A program made the position numbers and the translations under genes. Under the pieces are notes generated by a model. That model made no database searches. It was not told where the DNA came from and worked only from the letters and a program-made list of their open reading frames with translations. From positions 1 to 64,000 of the forward strand of contig CACABO010000007.1 in the NCBI GenBank assembly GCA_902530745.1: a stretch of 64,000 nucleotides of DNA, given 5' to 3'. Shown piece after piece: positions 9,141-18,102 of the stretch. This stretch comes from an uncultured Alphaproteobacteria bacterium. GTDB lineage: Bacteria; Pseudomonadota; Alphaproteobacteria; HIMB59. How positions within the stretch are numbered: the first letter of the stretch is position 1; each line of letters opens with the position of its first letter.

Positions 9141-9896
9141 GTGATTTATAGTAATCTACCATTATTAACAGTTGTTTATATTTTATTCACCTATTTCTTA
9201 GGTGGAATAACTCAAGGGATATTAGGTGTAGGTCTTATAACAGTCGTTATATCCTTACTCTCATTCGTTATTGATGTAAAAGAGACTATTGCACTTGTTA
9301 TAATTCCAACAATTATTACAAGTTTTTTTCAAATGATAAATGGCAATAATTTAAAAGACATAATAAGAGATACTAGATATTTTCTTGTTTTTTCAACATT
9401 AATCATAGTACCGGGTGTCTTTTTACTAAAAGTTCTTGAGTCTGATCTAATATTGATATTTATAGCGATTTTACTTTTTATAAATTCATCATTATCTCTA
9501 TCAAATAGAGTTGTTGCTATACCTAATCACCAAAATTCAATCATACAAGTTTCAGCTGGATCTCTTAATGGATTTATCATAGGCCTAACTAGTATTTACA
9601 CCATGCCTTTTGTTTTCTTATTACAATCACTTAAATATAATAAAGAAAAAACAGTGCAATTTATGGGATTAGCTTTTTTACTATATAGCAGTATGCAATT
9701 TATATCATTATCTTATAGTAAGCTGATTAGTATTAATACAATTGTTCCCTCATTAATTGTTACTCTACCAGTAATTATTGGATTCCTTTTAGGTAAAAAA
9801 ATAAGAAGTTTTATCTCAGAAAAATTATTTAAAAAATTATTTTACTTAATGTTATTACTGATGAGTGGAATAATATTGATAAATTCTTTTTTATAA
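9141..9896 (+). CDS. TauE/SafE family sulfite/organosulfonate exporter-like permease
   Basis: This 251-residue membrane protein has seven to eight hydrophobic helices. The first contains FLGGITQGILGVG, matching the glycine-rich G-x-x-x-G-x-x-G-x-G-G motif of the TauE/SafE family, and there is a related repeat in the second half (SLNGFIIGLTSIYTMPFVF). Members move anions such as sulfite, sulfoacetate or other sulfonates, and the substrate here is unknown. The GTG start comes right after an in-frame TAA, so no earlier start is possible. It stands alone, convergent with the next gene. Confidence 0.88.
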   Translation: MIYSNLPLLTVVYILFTYFLGGITQGILGVGLITVVISLLSFVIDVKETIALVIIPTIITSFFQMINGNNLKDIIRDTRYFLVFSTLIIVPGVFLLKVLESDLILIFIAILLFINSSLSLSNRVVAIPNHQNSIIQVSAGSLNGFIIGLTSIYTMPFVFLLQSLKYNKEKTVQFMGLAFLLYSSMQFISLSYSKLISINTIVPSLIVTLPVIIGFLLGKKIRSFISEKLFKKLFYLMLLLMSGIILINSFL

Positions 9897-9902
9897 ATTT
9901 AA

Positions 9903-10289
9903 TTAATTACTAGTGGTTCCATCAACTCGATTTACACTGTAAATAGCCCCTAACATAAAAACAATTACAGATGATGGAAATAAAAAATAACCAATAGTAT
10001 AGGTATCTGGATAATATTGCATTCCCATGTACAAGACGATAGCATTCATTAAACAAAGTAGTAAAAAAACAATATTTGTGCCAATTTTAGATAATAATAA
10101 AGCTAATGGCTTTAAAACAACAATAGCCACAGCACATATAAATATAACAGTAGGAATAACATTCATGAGCAAACCCATTGACTCAGAATAAGTATAATCT
10201 TCTAGTGAGTCCCAAGGAAGGACCATTGAAAGTAGCATCATTATGACAGAGGCATATACAAATTTTTTTCCTGTATTTGTTAAAATCAT
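9903..10289 (-). CDS. four-helix membrane protein, unknown
   Basis: From the ATG at 10289 this is a 128-residue protein with four predicted membrane helices (about 10-25, 43-62, 70-90 and 98-118). There are short loops and an acidic segment (LPWDSLEDYTYSES) after helix 1. No conserved motif is recognised. It converges on the TauE/SafE gene and diverges from the transglycosylase gene. A membrane location is the only supported statement. Confidence 0.6.
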   Translation of the reverse strand: MILTNTGKKFVYASVIMMLLSMVLPWDSLEDYTYSESMGLLMNVIPTVIFICAVAIVVLKPLALLLSKIGTNIVFLLLCLMNAIVLYMGMQYYPDTYTIGYFLFPSSVIVFMLGAIYSVNRVDGTTSN

Positions 10290-10402
10290 CAAATATTTAT
10301 AGCAAATATCATCTTTTTTTAACAGTAACTAATATAATTTGGTAAATTTTAAGAAATAACTATTAGATTATAATGGTTATATAATAGTGCAGGAATCAGA
10401 AT

Positions 10403-11455
10403 ATGATTAAAATTTTTCTCTATATAATCTTTAATTTTTTTTTCATAAATAACCTTATTGCTCATGATCCCAAAAACTGTGATGTGCTTCAAAATTATGA
10501 TTTTTCAGGATTTAATGATTGGAAAGAAGAAATAGTAATTAGGTCTGGTGAATTTGGCCTAGATAAAAGCTTTGTTTCTGAATTAATAGCACCATATGAG
10601 GTCAATAAAAGAGTTATTGAAAATGATAAATGCCAGCCTGAATTTACATTGACCTTTTCTGAGTACATTGAAAAAACAATTTCAAATTTAAGGGTAAAAA
10701 ATGGATTAGATAATTACAGTAAATACAATAATTTATTTAAAAAAATAGATAATTATTATAATGTGCAATCTAGATTTGTTCTTTCTATTTGGGGTCTAGA
10801 AACAGCTTATGGCGAAATAACAGGCAACTATCCTGTGCTAGAAAGTCTTTTAACCATGTCCTACGATGAGAGAAGAAGAAGATATTTCACAAAAGAACTC
10901 TATAATGCCATAGAAATACTTAAACAAGGTCACATTAATGTTGTTGATTTCAAAGGTTCATGGGCAGGTGCTATGGGTCAAAATCAATTTATGCCATCTA
11001 GTTTTTTAAATTACGCTCAAGATTTCAACAATGATGGTAAAAAAAATATTTGGACAGACACTGAAGACTCATTAGCCTCAATTGCAAGATACCTTCAAGG
11101 CGTAGGATCTAACAAATGGGATCCAAATTATACATGGGGTAGGGAAGTAATACCCCCAGCAAATATAAAATCCTTAGAACCGGAATTATTCATTAAAAGA
11201 GAAAAAGGTTGTTTAGCAGTAAAAAAATTGTCTAAACAATTACCTTTAAGTAAATTTAGACTTATGAATTTTAAAAAAATGAACGGAAAATCTTTGGATA
11301 ATTTAGATATTAATAGTTATTTGTTAAGGATGGGTAGGGAAGAGGGTGATTTCAGGTATTTTATTGTCTACGATAATTATTTAAATATTCTCTCTTACAA
11401 TTGCTCAAACTATTATGGTCTTTCAGTTGGATTATTAAGTGATAAATTTAAATAA
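10403..11455 (+). CDS. MltB-family lytic murein transglycosylase
   Basis: This periplasmic enzyme cleaves peptidoglycan glycan strands with formation of 1,6-anhydro-MurNAc. The 350-residue protein has an N-terminal signal peptide (about 1-20, ending LIAHDP). The catalytic region is WGLETAYGEITGNYPVLESL, with the presumed acid/base Glu133. The downstream GSWAGAMGQNQFMPSSF and DSLASIARYLQGVG are both SLT_2/MltB signatures. It has no C-terminal peptidoglycan-binding repeat, only a short tail. It opens the block RlpA-like - D,D-carboxypeptidase - tmk - holB - metG - tatD - MBL, a conserved alphaproteobacterial order. Confidence 0.93.
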   Translation: MIKIFLYIIFNFFFINNLIAHDPKNCDVLQNYDFSGFNDWKEEIVIRSGEFGLDKSFVSELIAPYEVNKRVIENDKCQPEFTLTFSEYIEKTISNLRVKNGLDNYSKYNNLFKKIDNYYNVQSRFVLSIWGLETAYGEITGNYPVLESLLTMSYDERRRRYFTKELYNAIEILKQGHINVVDFKGSWAGAMGQNQFMPSSFLNYAQDFNNDGKKNIWTDTEDSLASIARYLQGVGSNKWDPNYTWGREVIPPANIKSLEPELFIKREKGCLAVKKLSKQLPLSKFRLMNFKKMNGKSLDNLDINSYLLRMGREEGDFRYFIVYDNYLNILSYNCSNYYGLSVGLLSDKFK

Positions 11456-12209
11456 TTACTATAAAATACTGTTTTTTCTAATTTTATCATCGTGTACAGT
11501 TACATCTATTGATACTGTAGATGATATAAAAAAAGAAGAAGTCACAACCCAAGTTTACTTTAAAAAATCAGATGTTACTATATCTTCACTTGATGATTAT
11601 AACATTGAGTTAAGTGTTTTGGAAAAGTTTGTAATAGATCCAAGAATAGAGGGGAATAATATTCATCATTCTAATTTACCTATACCTAGCGTTGTAAGAT
11701 TATCAGATCCCGATAACTTAGATACTAGTATTATTGTCAGAAATATTGAACTAGATACTGAAAATAGGCTTTCATTAAGTCAAGAAATAATTGATAAAAT
11801 ATCAATAAATACAAAGGTATATTTAGAATATTTAAAAGATGAATCATTAATTCTGAGAAATGTTGTCGACTCAAAAGAAGAGAGTAAGATAAAGATGGAT
11901 GATACAGAAATTTCATTTGAAAAGTTAGATCAAGATCAAACTGAAATCAGTGAAAAACTTGATTATGAGAAAATTAAAACTCTAGATATTAAAAATTCAA
12001 AAAAACAAAACACTATATTAGTGGAAATTTATAAAGATATAAATCTAGCAAAGCTTAAAACTAATAAAATTAAGAATTTAGGATTGTTTTATGAAGAAAA
12101 TGAAGATGGGGTTAAGGTTTTTGCTGGCCCATTTCTAAAGAGTGATATAAATCTTAAGTTAGATTTTCTGATTAAAAATGGATATTTGAATGCAAAAAAA
12201 ACCCCTTAA
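11439..12209 (+). CDS. RlpA-like lipoprotein with degenerate DPBB and C-terminal SPOR domain
   Basis: The 256-residue lipoprotein has a lipobox (FLILSSC, Cys19). It sits exactly where alphaproteobacterial rlpA lies, between an MltB transglycosylase and a D,D-carboxypeptidase. The stretch HHSNLPIPSVVRLSDPDN and the following IIVRNIELDT align by eye with the RlpA barrel core (A-H-K-T-L-P-L-P-T-x-V-R-V-T-N-L-x-N). The N-terminal G-x-A-S-[WY]-Y-G strand and the N-D-R-G-P-F catalytic segment are missing. The end (about 188-256, VEIYKDINLAKLKTNKIKNL ... VKVFAGPF) fits a SPOR domain, which binds denuded glycan. It is probably a non-catalytic septal lipoprotein. The GTG start overlaps the upstream gene. 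Confidence 0.7.
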   Translation: MINLNNYYKILFFLILSSCTVTSIDTVDDIKKEEVTTQVYFKKSDVTISSLDDYNIELSVLEKFVIDPRIEGNNIHHSNLPIPSVVRLSDPDNLDTSIIVRNIELDTENRLSLSQEIIDKISINTKVYLEYLKDESLILRNVVDSKEESKIKMDDTEISFEKLDQDQTEISEKLDYEKIKTLDIKNSKKQNTILVEIYKDINLAKLKTNKIKNLGLFYEENEDGVKVFAGPFLKSDINLKLDFLIKNGYLNAKKTP

Positions 12210-13317
12210 TTTATTATTTATAGCAATAATTATTCTATTTCCTAAACAATCTCTTACTATTGAAAGTTTGGCAAAAACGGCGCTTGTAATCGATTTATCA
12301 ACAAACGAAGTTCTTTTAGAAAAAAACTCTAAAGCAAAAACATATCCATCAAGTATGACCAAGATGATGACCGCTCTTGTAGCCTTTGAAAAAATCAAAA
12401 ATGGTACTTTATCATTAGATCAAGAGTTTTTAGTAAGTAAAAAGGCTTGGAAAATGGGAGGATCAAAGATGTTTATAGAGGTAGACAAAAGAGTAAAAGT
12501 TTATGATTTGTTACTAGGAATTATTGTTCAGAGCGGAAATGATGCCTCGATTGCTTTAGCAGAGGGTATATCTGGCTCTGAGGAAATTTTTGCTATTGAA
12601 ATGAATAATTTAGGCAAAAAAATAGGACTCACAGGGACTAACTTTACAAATAGCAGTGGCTGGCCTGATGACAATCATTACACAACAGCTGAAGATCTTG
12701 CTAAAATAGCTCAATACACGATTGAAAATCATTATGAATTATATCAAATGTACAAATTAAGTGATTTTACATACAGCGGGATCAAACAAGATAACAGAAA
12801 TCCACTACTATATACATTTGAGGGGTCTGATGGCTTTAAAACAGGTTATACAGAAGCAGCTGGCTACGGTTTGGTTGGATCTGCTGAAAGAGGGGATAGG
12901 CGCCTGATTATTGTTCTAAATGGACTAGACTCCTCCAAATCAAGAGCCCAGGAGTCACTAAGATTAATGGATTGGGGTTTCAACAATTTTCAATTAGTAG
13001 ATTTTTTTAAAAAAAATGAAGTTATTCAAGAAGTTAATACTTGGCTAGGTAAAGACGACAAAGTAGACCTGGTTGCTTTAAACGATATAAGTGTGAGTAT
13101 TCCAAAAGCGCAATTATCTTCTGCTAAAGTTAATGTAGTAGTAGAGGAGCCTATTGCAACTCCAATTCAAAAAGGTGATCAAATAGCCAAACTTCAGATA
13201 TCTTTTGCTGATAAGAGTTCTGAATTTCCTTTATTTTCAGGCGAGGACATTAAGCAAAAGAATTTCTTTTCAAGAATATTTTCAGCTATTTTTTATATCA
13301 TTCTTGGATCTAACTAA
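12190..13317 (+). CDS. D-alanyl-D-alanine carboxypeptidase (PBP5/6 family)
   Basis: This periplasmic enzyme trims the terminal D-Ala from peptidoglycan pentapeptides. The 375-residue protein has a signal peptide (LLFIAIIILFPKQSLT). The three active-site motifs of S11 peptidases are in order: S55-M-T-K58, S115-G-N117 and K217-T-G219 (DGFKTGYTEAAGYGLVGSA). A PBP5-type beta-rich C-terminal domain follows (about 280-350), with a hydrophobic or amphipathic end (FFSRIFSAIFYIILG) that would anchor it to the membrane. It overlaps the RlpA-like gene by 20 bases, so both act on the same sacculus. Confidence 0.95.
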   Translation: MQKKPLNLLFIAIIILFPKQSLTIESLAKTALVIDLSTNEVLLEKNSKAKTYPSSMTKMMTALVAFEKIKNGTLSLDQEFLVSKKAWKMGGSKMFIEVDKRVKVYDLLLGIIVQSGNDASIALAEGISGSEEIFAIEMNNLGKKIGLTGTNFTNSSGWPDDNHYTTAEDLAKIAQYTIENHYELYQMYKLSDFTYSGIKQDNRNPLLYTFEGSDGFKTGYTEAAGYGLVGSAERGDRRLIIVLNGLDSSKSRAQESLRLMDWGFNNFQLVDFFKKNEVIQEVNTWLGKDDKVDLVALNDISVSIPKAQLSSAKVNVVVEEPIATPIQKGDQIAKLQISFADKSSEFPLFSGEDIKQKNFFSRIFSAIFYIILGSN

Positions 13318-13332
13318 ATATTATCATATAAA

Positions 13333-13932
13333 ATGAAAGTAATCAGTTTTGAAGGTTTCGAATATTCTGGAAAATCGACACAGATAAAACTTTTAAAAAA
13401 ATATTTTATAAAAAATAATATTAAATCTACTTTTACTAGAGAGCCTGGAGGTAATAAAGATTTAGAAAAGATAAGAAATGTAATTTTAAAATCTAATTTC
13501 GATAATTTAAGTTTAATAATGTTTTTCTTTGCATCTAGATTTGCATTATTATCATCAATTAAAAAGAACGATTTCATTGTATTTGATAGATTTTTTGATT
13601 CTACTTATGCTTATCAAAAATATAATTCTAAAGAAAAAAAACTTATTATCAGTTTAATTAAGTTAATTCATAAGAAATTTATTCCAAATATAACTTTTTA
13701 TTTGAAGTTAGATAAAAAAAATTTAATAAGTAGGAAAAACAAAAGATTATATTCAAATAAATTTGATAAAAAATATTTTGGACAATTCTCAAGAATTCAA
13801 AAAAATTATGAAGAAATATCTAAAATAAAAATAGGTGAACGTAAGTTTGTTACTATTAATGCATCACTATCTGCTAATGAAGTACATGAAAAAATCATAT
13901 TAAATCTGAAAAAATGCAAATTGATAAAGTAG
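13333..13932 (+). CDS. tmk: thymidylate kinase
   Basis: Tmk phosphorylates dTMP to dTDP. The 199-residue protein has the P-loop GFEYSGKSTQ at the N-terminus (FEG replaced in part by FEYSG, a small variation). It has TREPGG at about 35-40, the D-R-[FY] motif in FIVFDRFFDSTYAYQ, and a lysine-rich lid region. Length is normal. It starts 15 bases after the carboxypeptidase gene and overlaps holB by 19 bases. The tmk-holB pairing is widespread in bacteria. Confidence 0.95.
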   Translation: MKVISFEGFEYSGKSTQIKLLKKYFIKNNIKSTFTREPGGNKDLEKIRNVILKSNFDNLSLIMFFFASRFALLSSIKKNDFIVFDRFFDSTYAYQKYNSKEKKLIISLIKLIHKKFIPNITFYLKLDKKNLISRKNKRLYSNKFDKKYFGQFSRIQKNYEEISKIKIGERKFVTINASLSANEVHEKIILNLKKCKLIK

Positions 13933-14702
13933 TAAATACTATAAAATCTGAGAGCAGTGGCTTTTACTTATTAGAGACTACTAATAATGAGAGTATTTCA
14001 CATTTAGAGGAAGAGATTTTAAAAAATTTCTATGAGAAACAATATGAAATAGATACAAGTTTTATTATTTTAGAGCCTGAAGAAAAATCAAAATTTATTA
14101 CAATTGATCAAATAAGAAAAATGAAAAAAGAGTTTCTACATACAAATGTATTAAACCTTAATAAAGTAATATTTGTCAGAGAGGTAAATTATTTAAATAT
14201 TAATGCTTTAAATGGACTTTTAAAAATTATTGAAGAAATACCATACAAAACCTATTTTATTTTTTGTTCTTCAAACTTAATAAGTTTACCTGAAACAATA
14301 ATTTCAAGGGCCAGAGTTATCAGAGATCTAAATTCACAAATAAATTTTAGTGATTTCAATTCATTAAATGAAGACATAGCTAGACAAAATCAAAATATTT
14401 CAGAGGAATTAATACATTCTATTATTAACCCCTTCATTGAATTAAAAAGTACTGATTTTTTTGAAAAGATAAAACTTTTTAACAGAGATCAAATAAGTGT
14501 ATGTTCATTAATATTTTTAAAAATAGTCAAATACTATTTAAGAAATAATTTAAATAATAAAAAACTTTATAAATACCTATTAAAACTTCATTCAGATTAT
14601 TTAACTGATGTAGATGAGAGTTTAAAATTCAATACATTAACAAATGACCTAATTTCAATCTATTTTACAAGATTAAATTCTAATCTTATTAAGTATGTCT
14701 AA
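13914..14702 (+). CDS. holB: DNA polymerase III delta' subunit, reduced
   Basis: Delta' is a clamp-loader subunit. This 262-residue protein is shorter than the usual 300-340. It lacks the N-terminal segment that holds the vestigial P-loop. What is kept includes the central part KFITIDQIRKMKKEFLHTNV, NINALNGLLKIIEEIPYKTYFIF and the ISRAR motif (the SRC-type arginine-finger region). Helical collar sequence follows. Position between tmk and metG supports the call. The ATG lies inside the end of tmk. Confidence 0.85.
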   Translation: MQIDKVVNTIKSESSGFYLLETTNNESISHLEEEILKNFYEKQYEIDTSFIILEPEEKSKFITIDQIRKMKKEFLHTNVLNLNKVIFVREVNYLNINALNGLLKIIEEIPYKTYFIFCSSNLISLPETIISRARVIRDLNSQINFSDFNSLNEDIARQNQNISEELIHSIINPFIELKSTDFFEKIKLFNRDQISVCSLIFLKIVKYYLRNNLNNKKLYKYLLKLHSDYLTDVDESLKFNTLTNDLISIYFTRLNSNLIKYV

Positions 14703-16215
14703 AAATTATTTTACAACTCCAATTTATTATGTGAACGATAAACCCCATATTGGACATGCTTACACCTCAATTGCTGTTGATATATTAAAAAGATTTCATA
14801 ATTGTAGAGGTCTCGATTCTTATTTTCTAACAGGAACAGACGAGCATGGACAAAAAGTTGAAAGAGCTGCTCAAGAAAAAAATATTGATCCTCAAAAATT
14901 TACTGACATGGTTTCAGAAAATTTTAAAGATTTAAGTAATTTATTAAATTTATCTAATGATGATTTTATAAGAACAACAGAAGAAAGACATAAAAAGTCT
15001 GTTCAAAATCTATGGAAAGTTCTGTTGGAAAAAGATGAAATTTATTTGTCCAAATATAGTGGATGGTATTCTGTAAGAGATGAAGCTTTTGTAGCTGATA
15101 ATGAAATAGTTGAAAAAAATGGTAAAAAATATAACCGTTTTGGATCTGAATTATCTTGGGTTGAAGAAGAGTCATATTTTTTTAGACTTTCTAAATGGCA
15201 AGACAAACTGTTAGATTTTTATAAAAATAATCCAAATTTCATAGTCCCAAAATCTAGATCTAATGAAGTAATTAAATTTGTTGAGTCAGGGTTGAAAGAC
15301 CTATCCGTTTCCAGAACAACATTTAAATGGGGAATTGATGTCCCTACAGATGAAAAACATATTGTTTATGTTTGGTTAGATGCACTAACTAACTATATTT
15401 CAGCTTTAGATTATCCAAATAAAAATTCTGATTTATATCAAAAATATTGGCCTGGGATACATGTAGTAGGGAAGGATATAATCAGATTTCATGCTATTTT
15501 CTGGCCTGCTTTTTTAATGGCTGCAGAGTTAGATCCACCAAAGCAGATCGTAGCGCATGGTTGGTGGACAAATGAGGGTCAAAAAATTAGTAAAAGTCTT
15601 GGTAATGTAATAGACCCTAAAGAATTGATTGATGTATACGGTCTAGACTCAGTAAGATATTTTCTTTTTAGAGAGGTTCCATTTGGCAATGACGGTGATT
15701 TTTCAAAGGTGGCTATTAAAAATAGAATTAATGGTGAATTGGCAAATAACTACGGAAATTTAATACAAAGAATTCTTAGTTTTATTTATAAAAATTTAGA
15801 ACAAAATATTGATTTAACTGAAGATAATTTTAATTTTGAAATTTTAAAACAAATTAACGACTCTGAAAAAGAATTGTTTGAGTATATGGAAAATTACAAA
15901 TATGACGAATACCTTAAAAAATTATTTTTATTTATGAACGATTTGAATAATTATGTCGATAAATCTGCTCCCTGGGTATTAAAAAAAACAGATCCTGAAC
16001 AAATGAAAAAAGTTTTAGCTAATATTTGCCTATGTATTATCAGGGTTAGTCAATATTTAGTTCCTTTTATGCCTTCAAAAACGTCAGAAGTATTCAATTT
16101 ATTCGAAAATACTAATAACATTAAATTAGATATTTTTGATAATTTTAAAGAGGTAATTAACTTAAAATTTCTAAAAATACGACAACCTGAACCTCTATTT
16201 ACTAAAATTGAGTAA
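14695..16215 (+). CDS. metG: methionyl-tRNA synthetase
   Basis: This enzyme charges tRNA-Met and initiator tRNA. The 506-residue protein has the class I HIGH motif (PHIGHAYTSIA, H18-H21) and GTDEHGQKVERAA. The KMSKS equivalent is KISKSLGN near 297. A helical anticodon-binding domain ends with the W-x-L-x-K pattern (SAPWVLKK). It is the shorter form common in Alphaproteobacteria, without a C-terminal tRNA-binding (EMAP-like) domain. It overlaps holB by eight bases and the tatD-type gene by eight bases, so it is inside the operon. Confidence 0.97.
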   Translation: MSKNYFTTPIYYVNDKPHIGHAYTSIAVDILKRFHNCRGLDSYFLTGTDEHGQKVERAAQEKNIDPQKFTDMVSENFKDLSNLLNLSNDDFIRTTEERHKKSVQNLWKVLLEKDEIYLSKYSGWYSVRDEAFVADNEIVEKNGKKYNRFGSELSWVEEESYFFRLSKWQDKLLDFYKNNPNFIVPKSRSNEVIKFVESGLKDLSVSRTTFKWGIDVPTDEKHIVYVWLDALTNYISALDYPNKNSDLYQKYWPGIHVVGKDIIRFHAIFWPAFLMAAELDPPKQIVAHGWWTNEGQKISKSLGNVIDPKELIDVYGLDSVRYFLFREVPFGNDGDFSKVAIKNRINGELANNYGNLIQRILSFIYKNLEQNIDLTEDNFNFEILKQINDSEKELFEYMENYKYDEYLKKLFLFMNDLNNYVDKSAPWVLKKTDPEQMKKVLANICLCIIRVSQYLVPFMPSKTSEVFNLFENTNNIKLDIFDNFKEVINLKFLKIRQPEPLFTKIE

Positions 16216-16990
16216 TTTAATAGACAGTCATGTAAATTTTGGTCATGAATTACTTAAAAATTCAGTATCAGATATCTGTAAAGATGCTCTAGAAAATAAC
16301 ATCGAGCGAATTTTAAGTATAAATTCTAATATATACGAGTTTCAGAGAGATATTAATTTAATAAAAGGTTTTAATTTTGTTGATATCACTTTAGGTCATC
16401 ATCCAAATAATACTCTTGATATCAAACCTGAGGAAATAAAGACTCTTTTAAATGAAAATATTAAAAAATTTAAAGATAGAATTGTTGGAATAGGGGAAAC
16501 AGGCTTGGATTATCATTATGATGTTCCTAAAAATAAGCAAATAGAGAGCTTAGAGATACATTTAGATGCAGCTAGTGTTTATAATTTGCCCTGTATAATT
16601 CATATGAGAGATGCTGAAGAAGATATGATTAAAATTTTAACTAAATACTCAAAAAAAATAGGTGATATTCTTATACATTGTTTCACTGGAAGTGAAGAAT
16701 TTGCAAAAAAATGCATTGATTTAGGTTGTTTTTTTTCTTTATCGGGCATTATTACTTTCAAAAATGCAAATAAATTAAGAGATACAATTAAAATACTACC
16801 AATTAAAAAAATTATTTTTGAAACTGATAGTCCTTATCTTACGCCAGACCCTTTAAGAGGTAAGATTAATAAACCAAGCTATTTAAAAATTATAGTTGAA
16901 AAATATTGTGAAATTACTGGAAACGACTACATTAATACATGCGAAATTAGTACTTATAATTACAAAAATCTTTTTAAAATAAATGACTGA
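16208..16990 (+). CDS. tatD: TatD-family metal-dependent DNase
   Basis: TatD proteins are TIM-barrel metal-dependent hydrolases with 3'-5' DNase activity. Visible metal-site motifs in this 260-residue protein are GETGLDYHYD (Glu), PCIIHMRDAEEDM (His), ILIHCFTGS (His) and FETDSPYLTPDPLRG (Asp). The N-terminal H-x-H is H-x-N here (IDSHVNF). E. coli TatD also deviates at this motif, so activity is not excluded. The start is TTG inside the metG end. The next gene overlaps by eight bases. Confidence 0.93.
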   Translation: MSNLIDSHVNFGHELLKNSVSDICKDALENNIERILSINSNIYEFQRDINLIKGFNFVDITLGHHPNNTLDIKPEEIKTLLNENIKKFKDRIVGIGETGLDYHYDVPKNKQIESLEIHLDAASVYNLPCIIHMRDAEEDMIKILTKYSKKIGDILIHCFTGSEEFAKKCIDLGCFFSLSGIITFKNANKLRDTIKILPIKKIIFETDSPYLTPDPLRGKINKPSYLKIIVEKYCEITGNDYINTCEISTYNYKNLFKIND

Positions 16991-17765
16991 AAAAACTGAA
17001 ATAAATGTATTAGGATGTGGCTCAAGTTTTGGAGTCCCTTTATCTCATGACATATGGGGTAATTGTGATAAATCAAATCCTAAAAACCAAAGAACACGAC
17101 CTTCAATACTTTTAAAAAAAGCAGGAAAATCAATACTAATTGATACTAGCCCTGATTTAAGGAAACAGTTAATAGACAATAAAATTGATAATGTTGGCTC
17201 AGTTATTTACACACATTCTCATGCTGATCACATACATGGAATTAATGATTTAAGGACTATTTCACTTATAAATAGAAAAAAAATACCTATTTATGCCGAT
17301 AAATTAACTTTAGAAACCCTTCAAACTAGCTTTTCTTATTTATTTACAAAGTCATCTACTCATGGATATGAACCAATTTTGAACGGTAACATTTTTGATG
17401 TGAATAGTGTTGAAATAGAGGGTTTTAAAATAGAGGTTATCAGACAAAATCATGGAAATATTGACTCCTATGGCTTCATTTTTGATAATAAAATAGCCTA
17501 TAATTTAGATATAAAGTTTTTTTATGATGAGAACTATCTGGATAAAATAAAAGGGATTGAGTGCTGGTTTGTTGGCTGTTTAAGATATGACGAGCATCCT
17601 TCGCATGCCTCGTATAAAGAGGTTATCGATTGGGCCCAAAAAGTTAATGCAAATAAAACGTTTTTAAGCCATATGACGGCTCATATTGATTTCGATACAG
17701 AGTACAAAAAACTATCAGGAAGTAATATTTTTCCTGCATATGATGGACTTAAACTGGAAATATAG
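16983..17765 (+). CDS. MBL-fold metallo-hydrolase, PhnP-like
   Basis: The 260-residue protein begins INVLGCGSSFGVP and includes CDKSNPKNQRTRPS, the start typical of PhnP-like metallo-beta-lactamase-fold phosphodiesterases. The metal motif is THSHADHIHG. Further ligands are in RQNHGN, AYNLDIKFF (Asp) and FLSHMTAH. PhnP acts on cyclic phosphates in phosphonate breakdown. This operon copy, next to tatD as in many Alphaproteobacteria, has no phosphonate genes nearby, so its substrate is unknown. It is the last gene of the long plus-strand operon. Confidence 0.9.
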   Translation: MTEKTEINVLGCGSSFGVPLSHDIWGNCDKSNPKNQRTRPSILLKKAGKSILIDTSPDLRKQLIDNKIDNVGSVIYTHSHADHIHGINDLRTISLINRKKIPIYADKLTLETLQTSFSYLFTKSSTHGYEPILNGNIFDVNSVEIEGFKIEVIRQNHGNIDSYGFIFDNKIAYNLDIKFFYDENYLDKIKGIECWFVGCLRYDEHPSHASYKEVIDWAQKVNANKTFLSHMTAHIDFDTEYKKLSGSNIFPAYDGLKLEI

Positions 17766-17778
17766 TTAAATTTATCTT

Positions 17779-18000
17779 TTAATCGTGGTCGTGATTAGAA
17801 ATTTTTTCTTTTAAAGCTAAGCAAACATCCTCAGAAGAAGCCATTAAAACAGTGTCACTTATTTCACATGGAGTGCTATAAGACATCTTACTTGAGGTTT
17901 TATCTTCGTCATTTGAAGAATGAGCTTTACACATACTTGCATATGTGTTGATTGACGCAAAAGATAAGATAGTAATCAATAATATTCTTATTTTTTTCAT
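17779..18000 (-). CDS. small secreted protein, unknown
   Basis: The 73-residue product has a clear Sec signal peptide (MKKIRILLITILSFASINTYA). The mature part is about 50 residues, with three cysteines (SMCKAH, TPCEIS, DVCLAL) and a histidine/aspartate tail (SNHDHD) that might bind metal. I do not recognise a family. It is convergent with the MBL gene 13 bases away. Confidence 0.6.
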   Translation of the reverse strand: MKKIRILLITILSFASINTYASMCKAHSSNDEDKTSSKMSYSTPCEISDTVLMASSEDVCLALKEKISNHDHD

Positions 18001-18102
18001 TTATAATATTTATAATTTTTTACTGAGATTTAGATTAACATTTTACTTAAATTCTTATTCTAGATTCTTATAATATATATTATGCAACAAATAGATGTGT
18101 AA

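Noticed and set aside
12159-12398. Minus-strand open frame over the RlpA-like / carboxypeptidase junction
   Set aside because: It is antisense to the SxxK region of a clear D,D-carboxypeptidase and has no ribosome binding site.
16208-16240. Loss of the second His in the TatD H-x-H motif as a sign of inactivation
   Set aside because: E. coli TatD also departs from H-x-H at this motif, and all other metal ligands are present here.
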